Below, in pieces: positions 1-10,745 of a stretch of DNA of 64,000 nucleotides. The notes under the pieces are model-generated. The model did no database searches, was not told the origin of the DNA, and saw nothing but the letters and a program-made list of their open reading frames with translations. This DNA comes from Streptomyces sp. RKND-216. Lineage in GTDB: Bacteria; Actinomycetota; Actinomycetes; Streptomycetales; Streptomycetaceae. The stretch lies in assembly GCF_004795255.1 (NCBI RefSeq), contig NZ_SSBQ01000002.1:3057501-3121500 (forward strand). The letters are read 5' to 3'. Made by a program: the position numbers and the translations under genes. Position 1 is the stretch's first letter; each line of letters starts with the position of its first letter.

Positions 1-481
1 GTTCCGCCTCTCGTGCGGTGAGCGGGGAGTCGCCGGAGCTGATGGCGTCGGCGGCGAGTTCGGGGTCGATGTAGCGGCTGCCCGCGTGCACAGTGCGGAT
101 GATCTCCGCGAGCCGCTGCGCGGAGACCGTCTTGGGCACGAAGCCGCGCACGCCCGCCTCCAGCGCCCGTTTGAGGTGGCCGGGACGCCCGTGGCCCGTG
201 ACGATCATGGTGCCGCAGCCGGGTGCGTCGGTGCGCAGCGAAGCGGCGACGGCGACTCCGTCGGCGCCGGGCATCTGGAGGTCCAGGACGGCGACGTCAG
301 GGGAGTGGGCCCGCGCCATGGCCAGTGCCTCCGGGCCGGAGGCGGCCTCGGCGACGACGGAGAGGTCGTCCTCGAGGGCGAGCAGTGCGGCGAGGGCGCC
401 GCGGATGAGGTGTTCGTCGTCGGCGAGCAGGACGCGGATGCGCTGTGCGGGCTGCTCCCGGTGAGGTTCGTGTCCGTTCAC
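1..481 (-). CDS. LuxR/NarL-family response regulator, partial (3' end off window)
   Basis: The start is a GTG overlapping the kinase stop by four bases (GTGA), so kinase and regulator form one operon and are translationally coupled. The visible 160 residues hold a receiver domain. It begins IRVLLADDEHLIRG, has the phospho-acceptor Asp in VLDLQMPGADG, and the conserved Lys in FVPKTVSAQRL. The sequence then reaches LTAREAE, the first helix of a LuxR-type HTH, where the window ends. This is the DesR/LiaR-type layout. It should bind DNA after phosphorylation by the adjacent kinase. The regulated genes cannot be seen. The family call is firm; the signal is unknown. Confidence 0.93.
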   Translation of the reverse strand, partial: MNGHEPHREQPAQRIRVLLADDEHLIRGALAALLALEDDLSVVAEAASGPEALAMARAHSPDVAVLDLQMPGADGVAVAASLRTDAPGCGTMIVTGHGRPGHLKRALEAGVRGFVPKTVSAQRLAEIIRTVHAGSRYIDPELAADAISSGDSPLTAREAE

Positions 482-1995
482 CCTCGTCCCTTCTCCTGGG
501 CTCCAAGTCCGCCGTCCCGGACTCCTGCCATGTCTGCTTCGTCCCCGCCGACGGGGTCGCCGGCCGGCTCACGCGGTCCGTCCGGGGCCCTGCCGTTGCG
601 GTCTCCGTCCGGCCGGGCCCGTTCCTCCGGGGCCGGGGCGGGCGGGGCGTGTGCGGCTGCGTCCGCGCCGCGGGGCGGCGCCGTGGCGTCCTGCGGCCGG
701 GCGCCCGGGCGGCCCGGCGCGGCCGCGGACAGCGGGATATCCACCGTGAGACGGAACGTGCCGGGAGACGGCCGCTCGGCGGTGAGTACGCCGTGCAGGG
801 CCGTCAGCCGCTCCCGCAGGCCCGCGAGGCCGGCGCCGCCGGTCTGCTCGCCCGGGGGCGGCGACCCGGGCCGGGGCCGTCCGCCGGGCTCCCGCGCCCC
901 GTCGTTCTCCATGACGAGCACCGCCGCCCCGCGTTCGACCCGCACCGTGACGTCGCAGCGCGAGGCGTCCGCGTGCCGCAGCACGTTCGTGGCGCCCTCG
1001 CGCACCACCCAGCCCAGTGCCGCGCGGACCGGCGGCGGCAGGTGGTCGTCGTCGTCCCGGGAGGTGACCCGGCAGCCAATGCCCGCCGCCCGCAGCACGC
1101 CGCGTGCACCGGCGAGTTCCGTGGTGAGATCGGCCTCCCGGTAGCCGCGGACCACGTCGCGCACCTCGCGCTGGGAGTCGCGGGCGATCCGCTGCACCTC
1201 GACCATCTGGTCCAGCGCCGCCTCCGGGCCGCGGTCGTTCCGGCGCGCCAGTTGCCCGGCGAGCTCGCTCTTGAGCGCGATGACGGACAGGTTGCGGCCC
1301 AGGACGTCGTGCAAGTCGCGGCCGAAGCGCAGGCGTTCCTCGGCGACGGCCAGCCGGGCCTGCGTCTCGCGGGCGTCGTCCAGTTCGCGCATCACGGCGA
1401 TGTACCAGGCGGACGAGCGGGTGCTCACGCCCATCGCGAGGCCGCCGACCGCGGCGACGGCGGCGAGCGCCCCCAGTTCGCCACCCTCGACGCCGACGGC
1501 GGCGAAGACGCCGGTCAGCGTGGCGACCACCCCGGCCAGCGTCCAGGCCGTGACGCGTACGGGCATCAGCAGTGCGTACGGCATAAGGAAGGCGCCGACG
1601 CTGACCATCAGGACCATGCCCTCGGCCGCTTCACCTCCCTGGCGGTCGGCCACCAGGAGCCATGCGGTGAGTCCGGCGGCGAGGGCGGCCAGTACACCGA
1701 GTACGGCGACGCCGAGCCACGGAGGCGGACGTTCCCCCAGGTAGGCGCGGAGCGCTCGGCCCACCACCACGGAGGCGGCGGCGCACAGCACGGCGTGGAC
1801 GGCGAGGACCGCCCATGCCGCCGCGGCCGCCGCAGAGGTGTCGGCGGCCTTCGCGGGAACCTGGGACAGACCGGCCAGCAGCATGATCCAGGGGAGCGCG
1901 AACAGCGACCAGCGGGTGGACGCCTCGACCTGGGCGTGCCGGCTGCGCCCGTGCCAGACGGCGCGTCTGTTCCGTAGCCAGCCGATCATCTCCAC
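478..1995 (-). CDS. DesK-type sensor histidine kinase
   Basis: Five to six hydrophobic segments in the first ~200 residues form a membrane sensor module with little extracellular sequence. A HisKA_3 dimerisation domain follows, with the phospho-acceptor His in RFGRDLHDVLGRNL. A short HATPase_c domain comes next (VREGATNVLRHADA N-box, ENDGA, and GAGLAGLRERL G-box). The last ~90 residues are Pro/Ala/Gly-rich and look disordered, which is longer than usual for the family. GTG at 1995 follows GAGGGA; an ATG six bases downstream (1989) is an alternative. It is paired with the response regulator by a 4-bp overlap. Membrane-strain or cell-envelope sensing is typical of this family, but no ligand is evident here. 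Confidence 0.92.
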   Translation of the reverse strand: MEMIGWLRNRRAVWHGRSRHAQVEASTRWSLFALPWIMLLAGLSQVPAKAADTSAAAAAAWAVLAVHAVLCAAASVVVGRALRAYLGERPPPWLGVAVLGVLAALAAGLTAWLLVADRQGGEAAEGMVLMVSVGAFLMPYALLMPVRVTAWTLAGVVATLTGVFAAVGVEGGELGALAAVAAVGGLAMGVSTRSSAWYIAVMRELDDARETQARLAVAEERLRFGRDLHDVLGRNLSVIALKSELAGQLARRNDRGPEAALDQMVEVQRIARDSQREVRDVVRGYREADLTTELAGARGVLRAAGIGCRVTSRDDDDHLPPPVRAALGWVVREGATNVLRHADASRCDVTVRVERGAAVLVMENDGAREPGGRPRPGSPPPGEQTGGAGLAGLRERLTALHGVLTAERPSPGTFRLTVDIPLSAAAPGRPGARPQDATAPPRGADAAAHAPPAPAPEERARPDGDRNGRAPDGPREPAGDPVGGDEADMAGVRDGGLGAQEKGRG

Positions 1996-2302
1996 GCTTC
2001 CCTCGTCCTCGTCCCGGGATGAACGCCACCAGCATGAGGGGTACCGGCGTCACCGGCACGACCCCTCCGTCGTGCCGGTGACGGACGCGGTGCCCGCGGG
2101 CCGGCGAGGTGACCGTCCCGAGGCGCGCGCCGGGGAGCGGGCCGAGTGCCGCGTGCGCGCGTGGGCCTCGATCGCCTCCCCGCCCTCACTCTTCCGCCAC
2201 CGGTGCGCCGCGGGCAGTGCGGGCTGTCACCGGCCCGAATGACATCCGTCATACGGCCCCGGGGCGTGACGGGTGCGCGGCGGGGACGGAGCCGGAAATG
2301 CG
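1996..2302. other. Intergenic region upstream of the kinase operon
   Basis: About 300 bases with no frame showing Streptomyces codon bias. It should contain the promoter of the leftward kinase/regulator operon. No clear operator palindrome was seen. Confidence 0.5.
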
Positions 2303-2328
2303 AAAAGGCCCCGCAAGCGGGGCCTTTT
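2303..2328 (-). terminator. Rho-independent-type terminator after tRNA-Gly
   Basis: Perfect 12-bp arms, AAAAGGCCCCGC and GCGGGGCCTTTT, are separated by two bases. Read leftwards the stem ends in a T run, and it lies eight bases beyond the 3' end of the tRNA-Gly(GCC) gene. Confidence 0.85.
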
Positions 2329-2335
2329 CCTTCTG

Positions 2336-2408
2336 AGCGGACGACGAGGCTCGAACTCGCGACCTCAACCTTGGCAAGGTTGCGCTCTACCAACTGAGCT
2401 ACGTCCGC
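2336..2408 (-). tRNA. tRNA-Gly(GCC)
   Basis: 73 nt cloverleaf. Acceptor arms GCGGACG/CGTCCGC, D-arm TAGCTCAGTTGGTAGAGC, anticodon loop TTGCCAA (anticodon GCC), T-arm GTTCGAGCC, discriminator U as expected for tRNA-Gly. CCA is not encoded. Confidence 0.97.
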
Positions 2409-2502
2409 AGGCATCCATCCGGCTTGCACCGAATGGCGCGATGGTCACTGTACCCGATCCCGGCGGCCTGACGGCACGGGTCGGGGCTTCAGCGACGATC
2501 GG

Positions 2503-2574
2503 AGCGGGTGACAGGGATTGCACGCTGCGCCTCCCTCTTGGAAAGAGGGCGCTCTACTACTGAGCTACACCCGC
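2503..2574 (-). tRNA. tRNA-Gly(TCC)
   Basis: 72 nt cloverleaf. Acceptor arms GCGGGTG/CACCCGC, anticodon stem CCCTC/GAGGG with loop TTTCCAA (anticodon TCC), discriminator U. It lies about 95 bases upstream of tRNA-Gly(GCC) on the same strand, so two glycine isoacceptors are paired and probably co-transcribed. Confidence 0.96.
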
Positions 2575-2716
2575 ACGCTCCGTGAGGTTTCCCTTGCGGG
2601 CTGTCCTCGCGGCGTGTGCCCGACTGTAGCGGATCACCCCGGGGTGCTGGCAAGTTGACGGCGGGGAGGTCGGACGACCGGCGCGGAGCCGGTGGCCGGC
2701 CTCCCCGACGGGCCGG

Positions 2717-3034
2717 TCAGCGGGAGGCGTTGAACGCCTCGTACACCTTCTTCGGGATGCGTCCGCGGGGAGGCACGTCGAAGCCGTTCGACTCCGCCCA
2801 GGCGCGCACCGCGCGCGGGTCGGGGGCGATGGAGGTGCGGTGGTAGGTCCTGCCCGACTTCGCCCGCTTGCGGCCGGCCTCCACGTAGGGGGCGAGGGTG
2901 CCGCGGAGTTTCTCGGCGTTGGCGTCGTTGAGGTCGATCTCGTAGGACTTCCCGTCGAGGCCGAAGGCGACCGTTTCCGACGCTTCTCCGCCGTCCATGT
3001 CGTCGGAGAGTGTGACCAGTACGCGCTGCGCCAC
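2717..3034 (-). CDS. lsr2: Lsr2 nucleoid-associated protein / xenogeneic silencer
   Basis: 105 residues, full family length. The N-terminal half (RVLVTLSDDMDGGEA, then YEIDLNDANAEKLRGTLAPY) is the Lsr2 dimerisation/oligomerisation domain. The C-terminal half has the DNA-binding fold with the AT-hook-like RGR at 90-92 in DVPPRGRIPKKVYEAF. GTG at 3034 is preceded by GGAAGGA. In actinobacteria Lsr2 coats AT-rich and horizontally acquired DNA and represses it. The upstream intergenic region is itself unusually AT-rich, which fits autoregulation (inference). The family call is certain. Whether it is the main Lsr2 or the second Streptomyces paralogue cannot be decided here. Confidence 0.96.
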   Translation of the reverse strand: MAQRVLVTLSDDMDGGEASETVAFGLDGKSYEIDLNDANAEKLRGTLAPYVEAGRKRAKSGRTYHRTSIAPDPRAVRAWAESNGFDVPPRGRIPKKVYEAFNASR

Positions 3035-3287
3035 GGATATCGGTCCTTCCGCTAAGGGTGGCCGCGACCGCTTGTGCATGCCCGGCCCTCCATCCGTGGG
3101 CTGACATGCGGGAATGTCGTGCGGTCCGGCTGCTCGGAGATCGGTGTCTTTTCTTTTCTACAGGGATCGGCATTGTTTGCGAAGCGTCGCTATTCACGCC
3201 TCGCGTGTCATGCCGCAATGTGGACCATACTTTTTTCGGCCTCGATTTCCCAGTGTTCCGTCTTGGTGATGCTCGAACGTGACCGAT
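3035..3287. other. AT-enriched divergent intergenic region (lsr2 / purS)
   Basis: The stretch around 3140-3290 contains runs such as TCTTTTCTTTTCTACA and CATACTTTTTTCGG, far richer in A/T than the surrounding genes. No frame in it has coding bias. It must hold the leftward lsr2 promoter and part of the rightward purSQL control region, and it is a plausible Lsr2 binding target. Confidence 0.6.
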
Positions 3288-3303
3288 ATCTACTCGCGTA
3301 GAT
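3288..3303. promoter_or_regulatory. Palindrome upstream of purS, candidate operator
   Basis: ATCTAC-TCGC-GTAGAT has perfect 6-bp arms. It sits about 90 bases before the purS GTG and just upstream of a possible -10 (TACGCT, ~3317). Position and symmetry suggest a dimeric repressor site for the purine operon. No regulator is assigned. Confidence 0.45.
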
Positions 3304-3389
3304 TTTCGAGCCGGGTACGCTGGCGTACCGAAGCAGCAAGCTGCTGCGCGGTGGCGAACCGGCAGCACCCCACATCACCGGGAGTACCT

Positions 3390-3653
3390 GTGGCCCGCGT
3401 CGTAGTCGACGTCATGATGAAGCCGGAGATCCTCGACCCGCAGGGGCAGGCGGTCCAGCGCGCACTGCCCCGTCTCGGATTCGAGGGCATCGCCGATGTC
3501 CGCCAGGGCAAGCGCTTCGAGCTCGAACTGGAGGGTCCCGTCGACGACGCGGCCCTCGCCCGTGTGCGGGAAATGGCCGAAACGTTCCTTGCCAACACCG
3601 TGATCGAGGACTTCACCGTCCGCGTCGAGGAGCGGGAAGAGGCCGCCGTATGA
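3390..3653 (+). CDS. purS: Phosphoribosylformylglycinamidine synthase subunit PurS
   Basis: 87 residues, the usual size for the small structural subunit of the three-part FGAM synthase (PurS-PurQ-PurL). It begins [19 protein letters not shown] and continues [17 protein letters not shown], the conserved PurS fold that bridges PurQ and PurL for ammonia transfer. GTG at 3390 is chosen because GGGAG lies five bases upstream and the family starts at this residue; the open frame extends further upstream without coding character. The stop overlaps the purQ ATG (ATGA), so PurS and PurQ are coupled. Confidence 0.97.
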   Translation: MARVVVDVMMKPEILDPQGQAVQRALPRLGFEGIADVRQGKRFELELEGPVDDAALARVREMAETFLANTVIEDFTVRVEEREEAAV

Positions 3654-4327
3654 CGACGCGCATCGGTGTCGTCACCTTCCCCGGCTCCCTGGACGACCGC
3701 GACGCGCAACGCGCGGTCCGCCTCGCCGGCGCCGAACCCGTCGCCCTCTGGCACCGCGACAAGGACCTGCACCAGGTCGACGCCGTCGTGCTGCCCGGCG
3801 GCTTCTCCTACGGGGACTACCTGCGGGCCGGAGCCATCTCCCGCTTCTCCCCGGTGATGGAGACCCTCATCGAGCAGGCCAGGGCCGGCATGCCCGTCCT
3901 CGGCATCTGCAACGGCTTCCAGGTCCTCACCGAGGCCCACCTCCTGCCCGGCGCCATGCTGCGCAACGACCACCTCCACTTCGTCTGCCGCGACCAGCGG
4001 CTGCGGGTCGAGAACGCGGACACCGCCTGGACCTCCGACTTCACGCAGGGGCAGGAGATCACCGTCCCGCTGAAGAACCAGGACGGCCAGTTCACCGCCG
4101 ACGAGCGCACCCTCGACGCCCTGGAGGCCGAGGGCCGCGTCGTCTTCCGCTACACCGGCTGGAACCCGAACGGCTCCCGCCGCGACATCGCCGGAATCAC
4201 CAACGAGGCCGGGAACGTGGTCGGCCTCATGCCGCACCCCGAGCACGCCGTCGAGGAGCTGACCGGCCCCACCACCGACGGGCTCGGATTCTTCACCTCG
4301 GTTCTGAAGAAGCTGGTCACCGCATGA
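3650..4327 (+). CDS. purQ: Phosphoribosylformylglycinamidine synthase subunit PurQ (glutaminase)
   Basis: 225 residues, class I glutamine amidotransferase. It supplies ammonia to PurL in the fourth step of IMP synthesis. The oxyanion/turn sequence [16 protein letters not shown], the nucleophile Cys in GICNGFQVL, and the His/Glu of the triad in MPHPEHAVE are all present. It overlaps purS by four bases. Its stop overlaps an ATG (ATGA) that opens not purL but the first of two tandem 30-codon frames. Confidence 0.98.
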   Translation: MTTRIGVVTFPGSLDDRDAQRAVRLAGAEPVALWHRDKDLHQVDAVVLPGGFSYGDYLRAGAISRFSPVMETLIEQARAGMPVLGICNGFQVLTEAHLLPGAMLRNDHLHFVCRDQRLRVENADTAWTSDFTQGQEITVPLKNQDGQFTADERTLDALEAEGRVVFRYTGWNPNGSRRDIAGITNEAGNVVGLMPHPEHAVEELTGPTTDGLGFFTSVLKKLVTA

Positions 4328-4416
4328 CTTTGGACACCGGAACAGCCGAGGGGGCAACTGAGCGCCCCGGGCCGCGATGCCTGTACCACCCCGCGCGAAG
4401 GAGCGACCGAGCGTGA
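4324..4416 (+). CDS. Tandem mini-ORF 1 between purQ and purL (30 codons)
   Basis: ATG at 4324 overlaps the purQ stop (ATGA). The frame reads [15 protein letters not shown] and ends RRSDRA, with TGA at 4414-4416 overlapping the next GTG (GTGA). The first five residues, MTLDT, are those of PurL itself. The frame carries a copy of the purL ribosome-binding region (GAAGGAG) at its 3' end. It looks like a duplicated purL translation start that has become a coupled upstream ORF. Whether the peptide is made is unknown. The alternative is a meaningless duplication that happens to keep frame. Confidence 0.5.
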   Translation: MTLDTGTAEGATERPGPRCLYHPARRSDRA

Positions 4417-4501
4417 CCCTCGACACCGGAACAGCCGAGGGAGCAACTGAGCGCCCGGAGCCGCGATGCCTGTACCACCCCGCGCGAAGGAGCGACCGAG
4501 C

Positions 4502-4505
<4 letters not shown>
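4413..4505 (+). CDS. Tandem mini-ORF 2 between purQ and purL (30 codons)
   Basis: Starts GTG at 4413, overlapping the stop of mini-ORF 1, and stops at 4503-4505, overlapping the purL GTG at 4502 (GTGA). It differs from mini-ORF 1 by one amino acid (Gly to Glu at residue 16). Apart from the start-codon change, the other base differences are synonymous (ACT/ACC, TTG/CTC, GGG/GGA, CCC/CCG). It has its own GAAGGAG (about 4397) nine bases before its start. The unbroken chain purQ, ORF1, ORF2, purL implies re-initiation at every junction if all are translated. Confidence 0.5.
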
Positions 4506-6751
<2,246 letters not shown>

Positions 6752-6770
6752 CCGCCACCGGCGTGCGGGC

Positions 6771-6810
6771 GAGGGCCCGGGACACCCGAACTCCGGTGTT
6801 CCGGGCCCTC
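6771..6810 (+). terminator. Terminator of the purSQL operon
   Basis: GAGGGCCCGGGACACC pairs with GGTGTTCCGGGCCCTC (16 bp, one G-T pair) around an eight-base loop, 20 bases after the purL stop. Confidence 0.85.
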
Positions 6811-6826
6811 GTTGTACGTTGCCGAG

Positions 6827-8089
6827 GTGGCAGACAACTGTTACCCCACCCGATGGTCCGAGCGCCTGCGCACCGGAACCGTCTGGGTCGCCGTGGGCGC
6901 GATCCTGCTCAGCCTGTGGGCGCTGTGGGACTTCTGGGACCGCCGCCACACGATCGACGAGGCCTGTGCCGGCCTCGTCCCCGCCGACGAGGTGCTCGAC
7001 CTGTCGCTCTCCGGCGGGGACATTGCCGGCGGTCGGCACGAGGAAGCGCGCATCGACCTTGCCGAGGGCTTTCCCCAGGGCTGCGACGTGTTCAGCGGCG
7101 AGTCGGCCGATTCGGCCGGGTCGGAGGCGGATCACCTGCTCTTCTTCACCGCCGAGGTGACGGTAGAGCCGGTCGGCCCGTCGGCGGAGCAGATCTGGGA
7201 GGTCGACGCCGCCGGCTCGTTCTCGGGAATCGGAGAGGACGCCTACGCCCGCCAGCCAGTGGGCGACGGCATCGACGGCACGATCGGTGAGCACGACGCC
7301 TACGTCCGGCTCGCCTGCACCGGCGGCAGTGGTCGGGGCGAAGGCGTCGAGACGATCACTGCGAAGGCCGTCCTGCGGAACCACTCCTCGTCCGACGCCC
7401 GCGAGCAGCTCCGCCAGATGCCCCAGGGCGACCGCGACACGCTCGTGCGGATCGCCGTCGACACGGCGAACAACCTCGCTGAGAGGCTCGGCTGCCGGGA
7501 ACGGCTGCCCGAACCGCCGGAGCACGTGCCCGGCGTGCGGCTGGAACCGGTGGCCGCCGGGCGGGCCGAGGGCACGTGCGCATGGTTCGCCCGCGCGGAC
7601 CTCCCGGGCCAGGGCCGGGACTGGCTCCCCGACCAGGCGTACGAGAGCCGTATCGCGGGGGAGGTCTGGAACGAGGAGTGCCTGTTGCGCCTCAGCCCGG
7701 AGGCCGCGCGCGAGGCCGTCTCCCGGCACAGCGACGATCCGGACCTGGAGAGCTTCTACGGCTCGGTGGAGGTGGACGACGTCCTCTGGGCGCGCACCGA
7801 GAGCTTCTTCGGCGAGCCGGCACGGCACGTGGAGCTCGACAACTCGGCCGACGGGGTCGTCCGCCCGGAACCCGGAACGGCCGGGCACACCCGTGGCCAC
7901 ATCTGGTGGGCCACGTCGGTGTGCGACGGCGAGCCCGCGATGCACACGCTGACGCTCAGCTGGCCTTACACCCTGGCCGCGCAACGGCACTACGGCGCGG
8001 TCTTCCGCGCCTACGTGGACTCCGTGGCCGAGCGCCGTGGCTGCGAGCAGGTCCGTTTCCCGGCCCCCGACACGTTCACCCGTCCCTGA
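6827..8089 (+). CDS. Single-pass membrane protein of unknown function
   Basis: About 420 residues. One N-terminal hydrophobic helix (TVWVAVGAILLSLWALWDFW) follows a short basic stretch, so the bulk should be extracytoplasmic. The rest is soluble, acidic and has regularly spaced cysteines. Two similar halves may exist: each has a Cys-containing start (CAGLVPADEVLDL and CAWFARADLP) and a late Cys-Arg/Asp segment. No catalytic motif was recognised. GTG at 6827 was chosen, but it lacks a good ribosome site and sits just past the purL terminator; TTG at 6812 is possible. The codon bias is clearly coding. Confidence 0.75.
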   Translation: MADNCYPTRWSERLRTGTVWVAVGAILLSLWALWDFWDRRHTIDEACAGLVPADEVLDLSLSGGDIAGGRHEEARIDLAEGFPQGCDVFSGESADSAGSEADHLLFFTAEVTVEPVGPSAEQIWEVDAAGSFSGIGEDAYARQPVGDGIDGTIGEHDAYVRLACTGGSGRGEGVETITAKAVLRNHSSSDAREQLRQMPQGDRDTLVRIAVDTANNLAERLGCRERLPEPPEHVPGVRLEPVAAGRAEGTCAWFARADLPGQGRDWLPDQAYESRIAGEVWNEECLLRLSPEAAREAVSRHSDDPDLESFYGSVEVDDVLWARTESFFGEPARHVELDNSADGVVRPEPGTAGHTRGHIWWATSVCDGEPAMHTLTLSWPYTLAAQRHYGAVFRAYVDSVAERRGCEQVRFPAPDTFTRP

Positions 8090-8200
8090 GGCCCCCGACT
8101 TCCCCTCGTCCGGCACCCACTACCGGGGAGGGGCACGGCCGGAGGCCGGGGCTCCGTGACCCGCCGCGAAGAGGGCAGCGCGCCGCGTAAGCTCGATCGC

Positions 8201-8998
8201 ATGGCGCCCCCGAAGCTCCGCAGCTACGACCCCCTCCGCGTCCGCAAGGCCCTCACAGCCCAGGTCGAGTCCGTCGCCGCCGCCGCGCACGCCCTCACCA
8301 CGGAGCAGTACGCGCAGCCCTCCGGGCTCCCCGGCTGGGACGTGCACCACCTGGTCGTGCACATCGCCGGGGAGATCGACGCGCTCCCGCGCCTCCTCGC
8401 GGAACCGGAACCGGATGTCGCCGCGCCCCAGGTGGACCTGTCCACCTGGGCGCTGTCCACCGCCACCCGGGCGAAGGACCTGGACGAGGCGACCCGCGCC
8501 GCCGCCGCCGCGTCGCGGGACGCCGCCGCCCGCGTCGACGAAGCTGTCGAGCAGCTCGAACCCGTGCTGGAGTCCGCCGTGCGCCCGGACCTGCTCCTCC
8601 CGCACGGGTTCGGCGCGATGCGCGCGCTGGACTTCACGGTGACCCGCCTCGTCGAGCTGGTGGTGCACACCGACGACCTGGTTCGCGCGACCGGCCACCG
8701 GGTGCCGCTGGACCGGCACGCCCTGGCCGCGACGGTCCGTCTGCTGGCGGACGCGCTCGCCGCGAAGGCGCCGGGCCGGGCGGTGGAGGTACGGGTGCCG
8801 CCGTTCGCGGTGACGCAGTGCGTGGAGGGCCCCCGGCACACCCGGGGCACGCCGTCCAACGTGGTGGAGACCGATCCGCTGACGTTCCTGCGGCTGGCGA
8901 CCGGCCGCACCACGTGGGAGGCGGCGCGGGCCCGCCGCGTGGTGCAGGCGAGCGGCGAGCGCGCCGACCTCTCGCCCCACCTTCCGGTGCTCGGCTAG
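8201..8998 (+). CDS. Maleylpyruvate isomerase / DinB-like family protein with sterol-carrier-type C-terminus
   Basis: 265 residues. The N-terminal half has the four-helix MDMPI/DinB pattern, with LPGWDVHHLVVHIAGEID supplying the first metal-ligand His, and TRLVELVVHTDDL the second region. The C-terminal part (RTTWEAARA near the end) resembles the sterol-carrier-like domain often fused in mycothiol-dependent enzymes. Streptomyces genomes usually carry a sterol-carrier-family gene just before purF, which fits the position. ATG at 8201 is preferred over GTG 8156 because the family starts near MAPPKLRSYDP. The substrate is unknown. Confidence 0.75.
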   Translation: MAPPKLRSYDPLRVRKALTAQVESVAAAAHALTTEQYAQPSGLPGWDVHHLVVHIAGEIDALPRLLAEPEPDVAAPQVDLSTWALSTATRAKDLDEATRAAAAASRDAAARVDEAVEQLEPVLESAVRPDLLLPHGFGAMRALDFTVTRLVELVVHTDDLVRATGHRVPLDRHALAATVRLLADALAAKAPGRAVEVRVPPFAVTQCVEGPRHTRGTPSNVVETDPLTFLRLATGRTTWEAARARRVVQASGERADLSPHLPVLG

Positions 8999-9038
8999 CT
9001 TCGGACGGGACCCGGGCCGGACGGGACCGCGCGCGCCC

Positions 9039-9060
9039 GGGTGTGGGCGGACCCACACCC
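9039..9060 (+). terminator. Hairpin between the MDMPI-like gene and purF
   Basis: GGGTGTGGG and CCCACACCC form perfect 9-bp arms around CGGA, 40 bases after the upstream stop and 30 bases before a possible purF -10 (TAGACT). It could be a terminator or a purF operator. Confidence 0.55.
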
Positions 9061-9103
9061 GCCGGATTCGGCCCGCTCCCCCGCCTGGCCTAGACTCGTG
9101 GAC

Positions 9104-10672
9104 GTGCCACGTGGTGACGGACGACTCAACCACGACCTGCTTCCCGGCGAGAAGGGCCCACAGGACGCATGCGGCGTCTTCGGGGTCTGGGCTCCGGGTG
9201 AGGAGGTCGCGAAGCTGACCTATTACGGGCTGTACGCGCTCCAGCACCGTGGACAGGAGTCCGCGGGCATCGCGGTGAGCAACGGCTCCCAGATCCTCGT
9301 CTTCAAGGACATGGGACTGGTCTCGCAGGTCTTCGACGAGACCTCCCTCGGCTCCCTCAGAGGGCATATCGCCGTGGGCCACGCCCGGTACTCGACGACC
9401 GGCGCGTCCGTGTGGGAGAACGCCCAGCCGACGTTCCGTGCCACCGCGCACGGCTCCATCGCGCTCGGCCACAACGGGAACCTGGTCAACACCGCCGAAC
9501 TGGCGGAGTTGGTCGCGAAGCTGGCCGACGGCCGAACGGGCGGCCGCGCCACCCAGGTCGCCGCCACCAACGACACCGACCTGGTCACCGCGCTGCTCGC
9601 GGGCCAGACCGATGACAACGGCGACCCCCTCACGGTCGAGCAGGCCGCCGGGCTGGTGCTGCCCAAGGTCCAGGGCGCGTTCTCGTTCTGCTTCATGGAC
9701 GAGCACACCCTTTACGCCGCCCGCGACCCGCAGGGCATCCGCCCGCTGGTCCTCGGGCGGCTGGAGCGGGGCTGGGTGGTCGCCTCCGAGACGGCCGCTC
9801 TGGACATCTGCGGCGCCTCGTTCATCCGCGAGGTCGAGCCCGGCGAGATGATCGCCGTGGATGAGGACGGATTGCGCTCCACACGCTTCGCGGATGCGAA
9901 GCCGAAGGGCTGTGTCTTCGAGTACGTGTACCTGGCCCGCCCCGACACCGACATCGCCGGCCGCAACGTTCACCTCTCCCGCGTGGAGATGGGCCGTCGA
10001 CTCGCCAAGGAGGCACCGGCCGACGCCGACCTGGTCATAGCGACCCCGGAGTCCGGCATTCCGGCCGCCATCGGCTACGCCGAGGCGAGCGGCATCCCCT
10101 ACGGCCGCGGCCTGGTCAAGAACTCCTACGTCGGCCGCACGTTCATCCAGCCCTCGCAGACCATCCGGCAGCTGGGCATCCGACTCAAGCTGAACCCGCT
10201 GAAGGAAGTCATCCGCGGCAAGCGCCTGGTCGTCGTGGACGACTCGATCGTCCGCGGGAACACGCAGCGGGCGCTGGTGCGGATGCTGCGCGAGGCGGGC
10301 GCCGCCGAGGTCCACGTACGGATCAGCAGCCCGCCCATCAAGTGGCCGTGCTTCTTCGGCATCGACTTCGCCAACCGCGCGGAGCTGATCGCCAACGGGC
10401 TCACCGTCGATGAGATCGGCACCTCGCTGGGCGCCGACTCGCTCGCGTACATCTCCATCGACGGCATGACCGAGGCGACGACGATCGCCAAGCCGAACCT
10501 GTGCCGGGCCTGCTTCGACGGCGAGTACCCGATGGACCTGCCCGACCCCGAGCTGCTGGGCAAGCACCTGCTGGAGTCCGACAGCGCCGCGGCCCCCGCG
10601 CGTACCGACTCGGACGGCGTGAACTCGATGACCGCCGGGGTCGGCGGCGCCGACGCGCTGCGCCGCCCGTGA
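9104..10672 (+). CDS. purF: Amidophosphoribosyltransferase PurF
   Basis: 522 residues. It catalyses the first committed step of purine synthesis, PRPP plus glutamine to phosphoribosylamine. A 22-residue leader ends ...KGPQDA and is followed by Cys23 (CGVFGVWAP), the N-terminal nucleophile exposed by propeptide cleavage. The class II glutaminase region contains ALQHRGQESAGIA and GHARYST. The PRTase motif VVVDDSIVRGNT is at 376-387. GTG at 9104 is chosen because the conserved sequence begins MPRGDGRLNHDLLPGEK; the open frame extends 21 codons upstream. purM follows after 73 bases. Confidence 0.98.
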   Translation: MPRGDGRLNHDLLPGEKGPQDACGVFGVWAPGEEVAKLTYYGLYALQHRGQESAGIAVSNGSQILVFKDMGLVSQVFDETSLGSLRGHIAVGHARYSTTGASVWENAQPTFRATAHGSIALGHNGNLVNTAELAELVAKLADGRTGGRATQVAATNDTDLVTALLAGQTDDNGDPLTVEQAAGLVLPKVQGAFSFCFMDEHTLYAARDPQGIRPLVLGRLERGWVVASETAALDICGASFIREVEPGEMIAVDEDGLRSTRFADAKPKGCVFEYVYLARPDTDIAGRNVHLSRVEMGRRLAKEAPADADLVIATPESGIPAAIGYAEASGIPYGRGLVKNSYVGRTFIQPSQTIRQLGIRLKLNPLKEVIRGKRLVVVDDSIVRGNTQRALVRMLREAGAAEVHVRISSPPIKWPCFFGIDFANRAELIANGLTVDEIGTSLGADSLAYISIDGMTEATTIAKPNLCRACFDGEYPMDLPDPELLGKHLLESDSAAAPARTDSDGVNSMTAGVGGADALRRP

Positions 10673-10745
10673 ACGCCGCCCCCGTCGGCCCGCGACCCTT
10701 CCAGACTCCGCACCCCTCACCCGAAACGAGCCGGGAGAACCCGTC

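Noticed and set aside
2281..2620. Short open frames over the two tRNA-Gly genes
   Set aside because: They translate tRNA sequence, which folds as clear cloverleaves on the minus strand.
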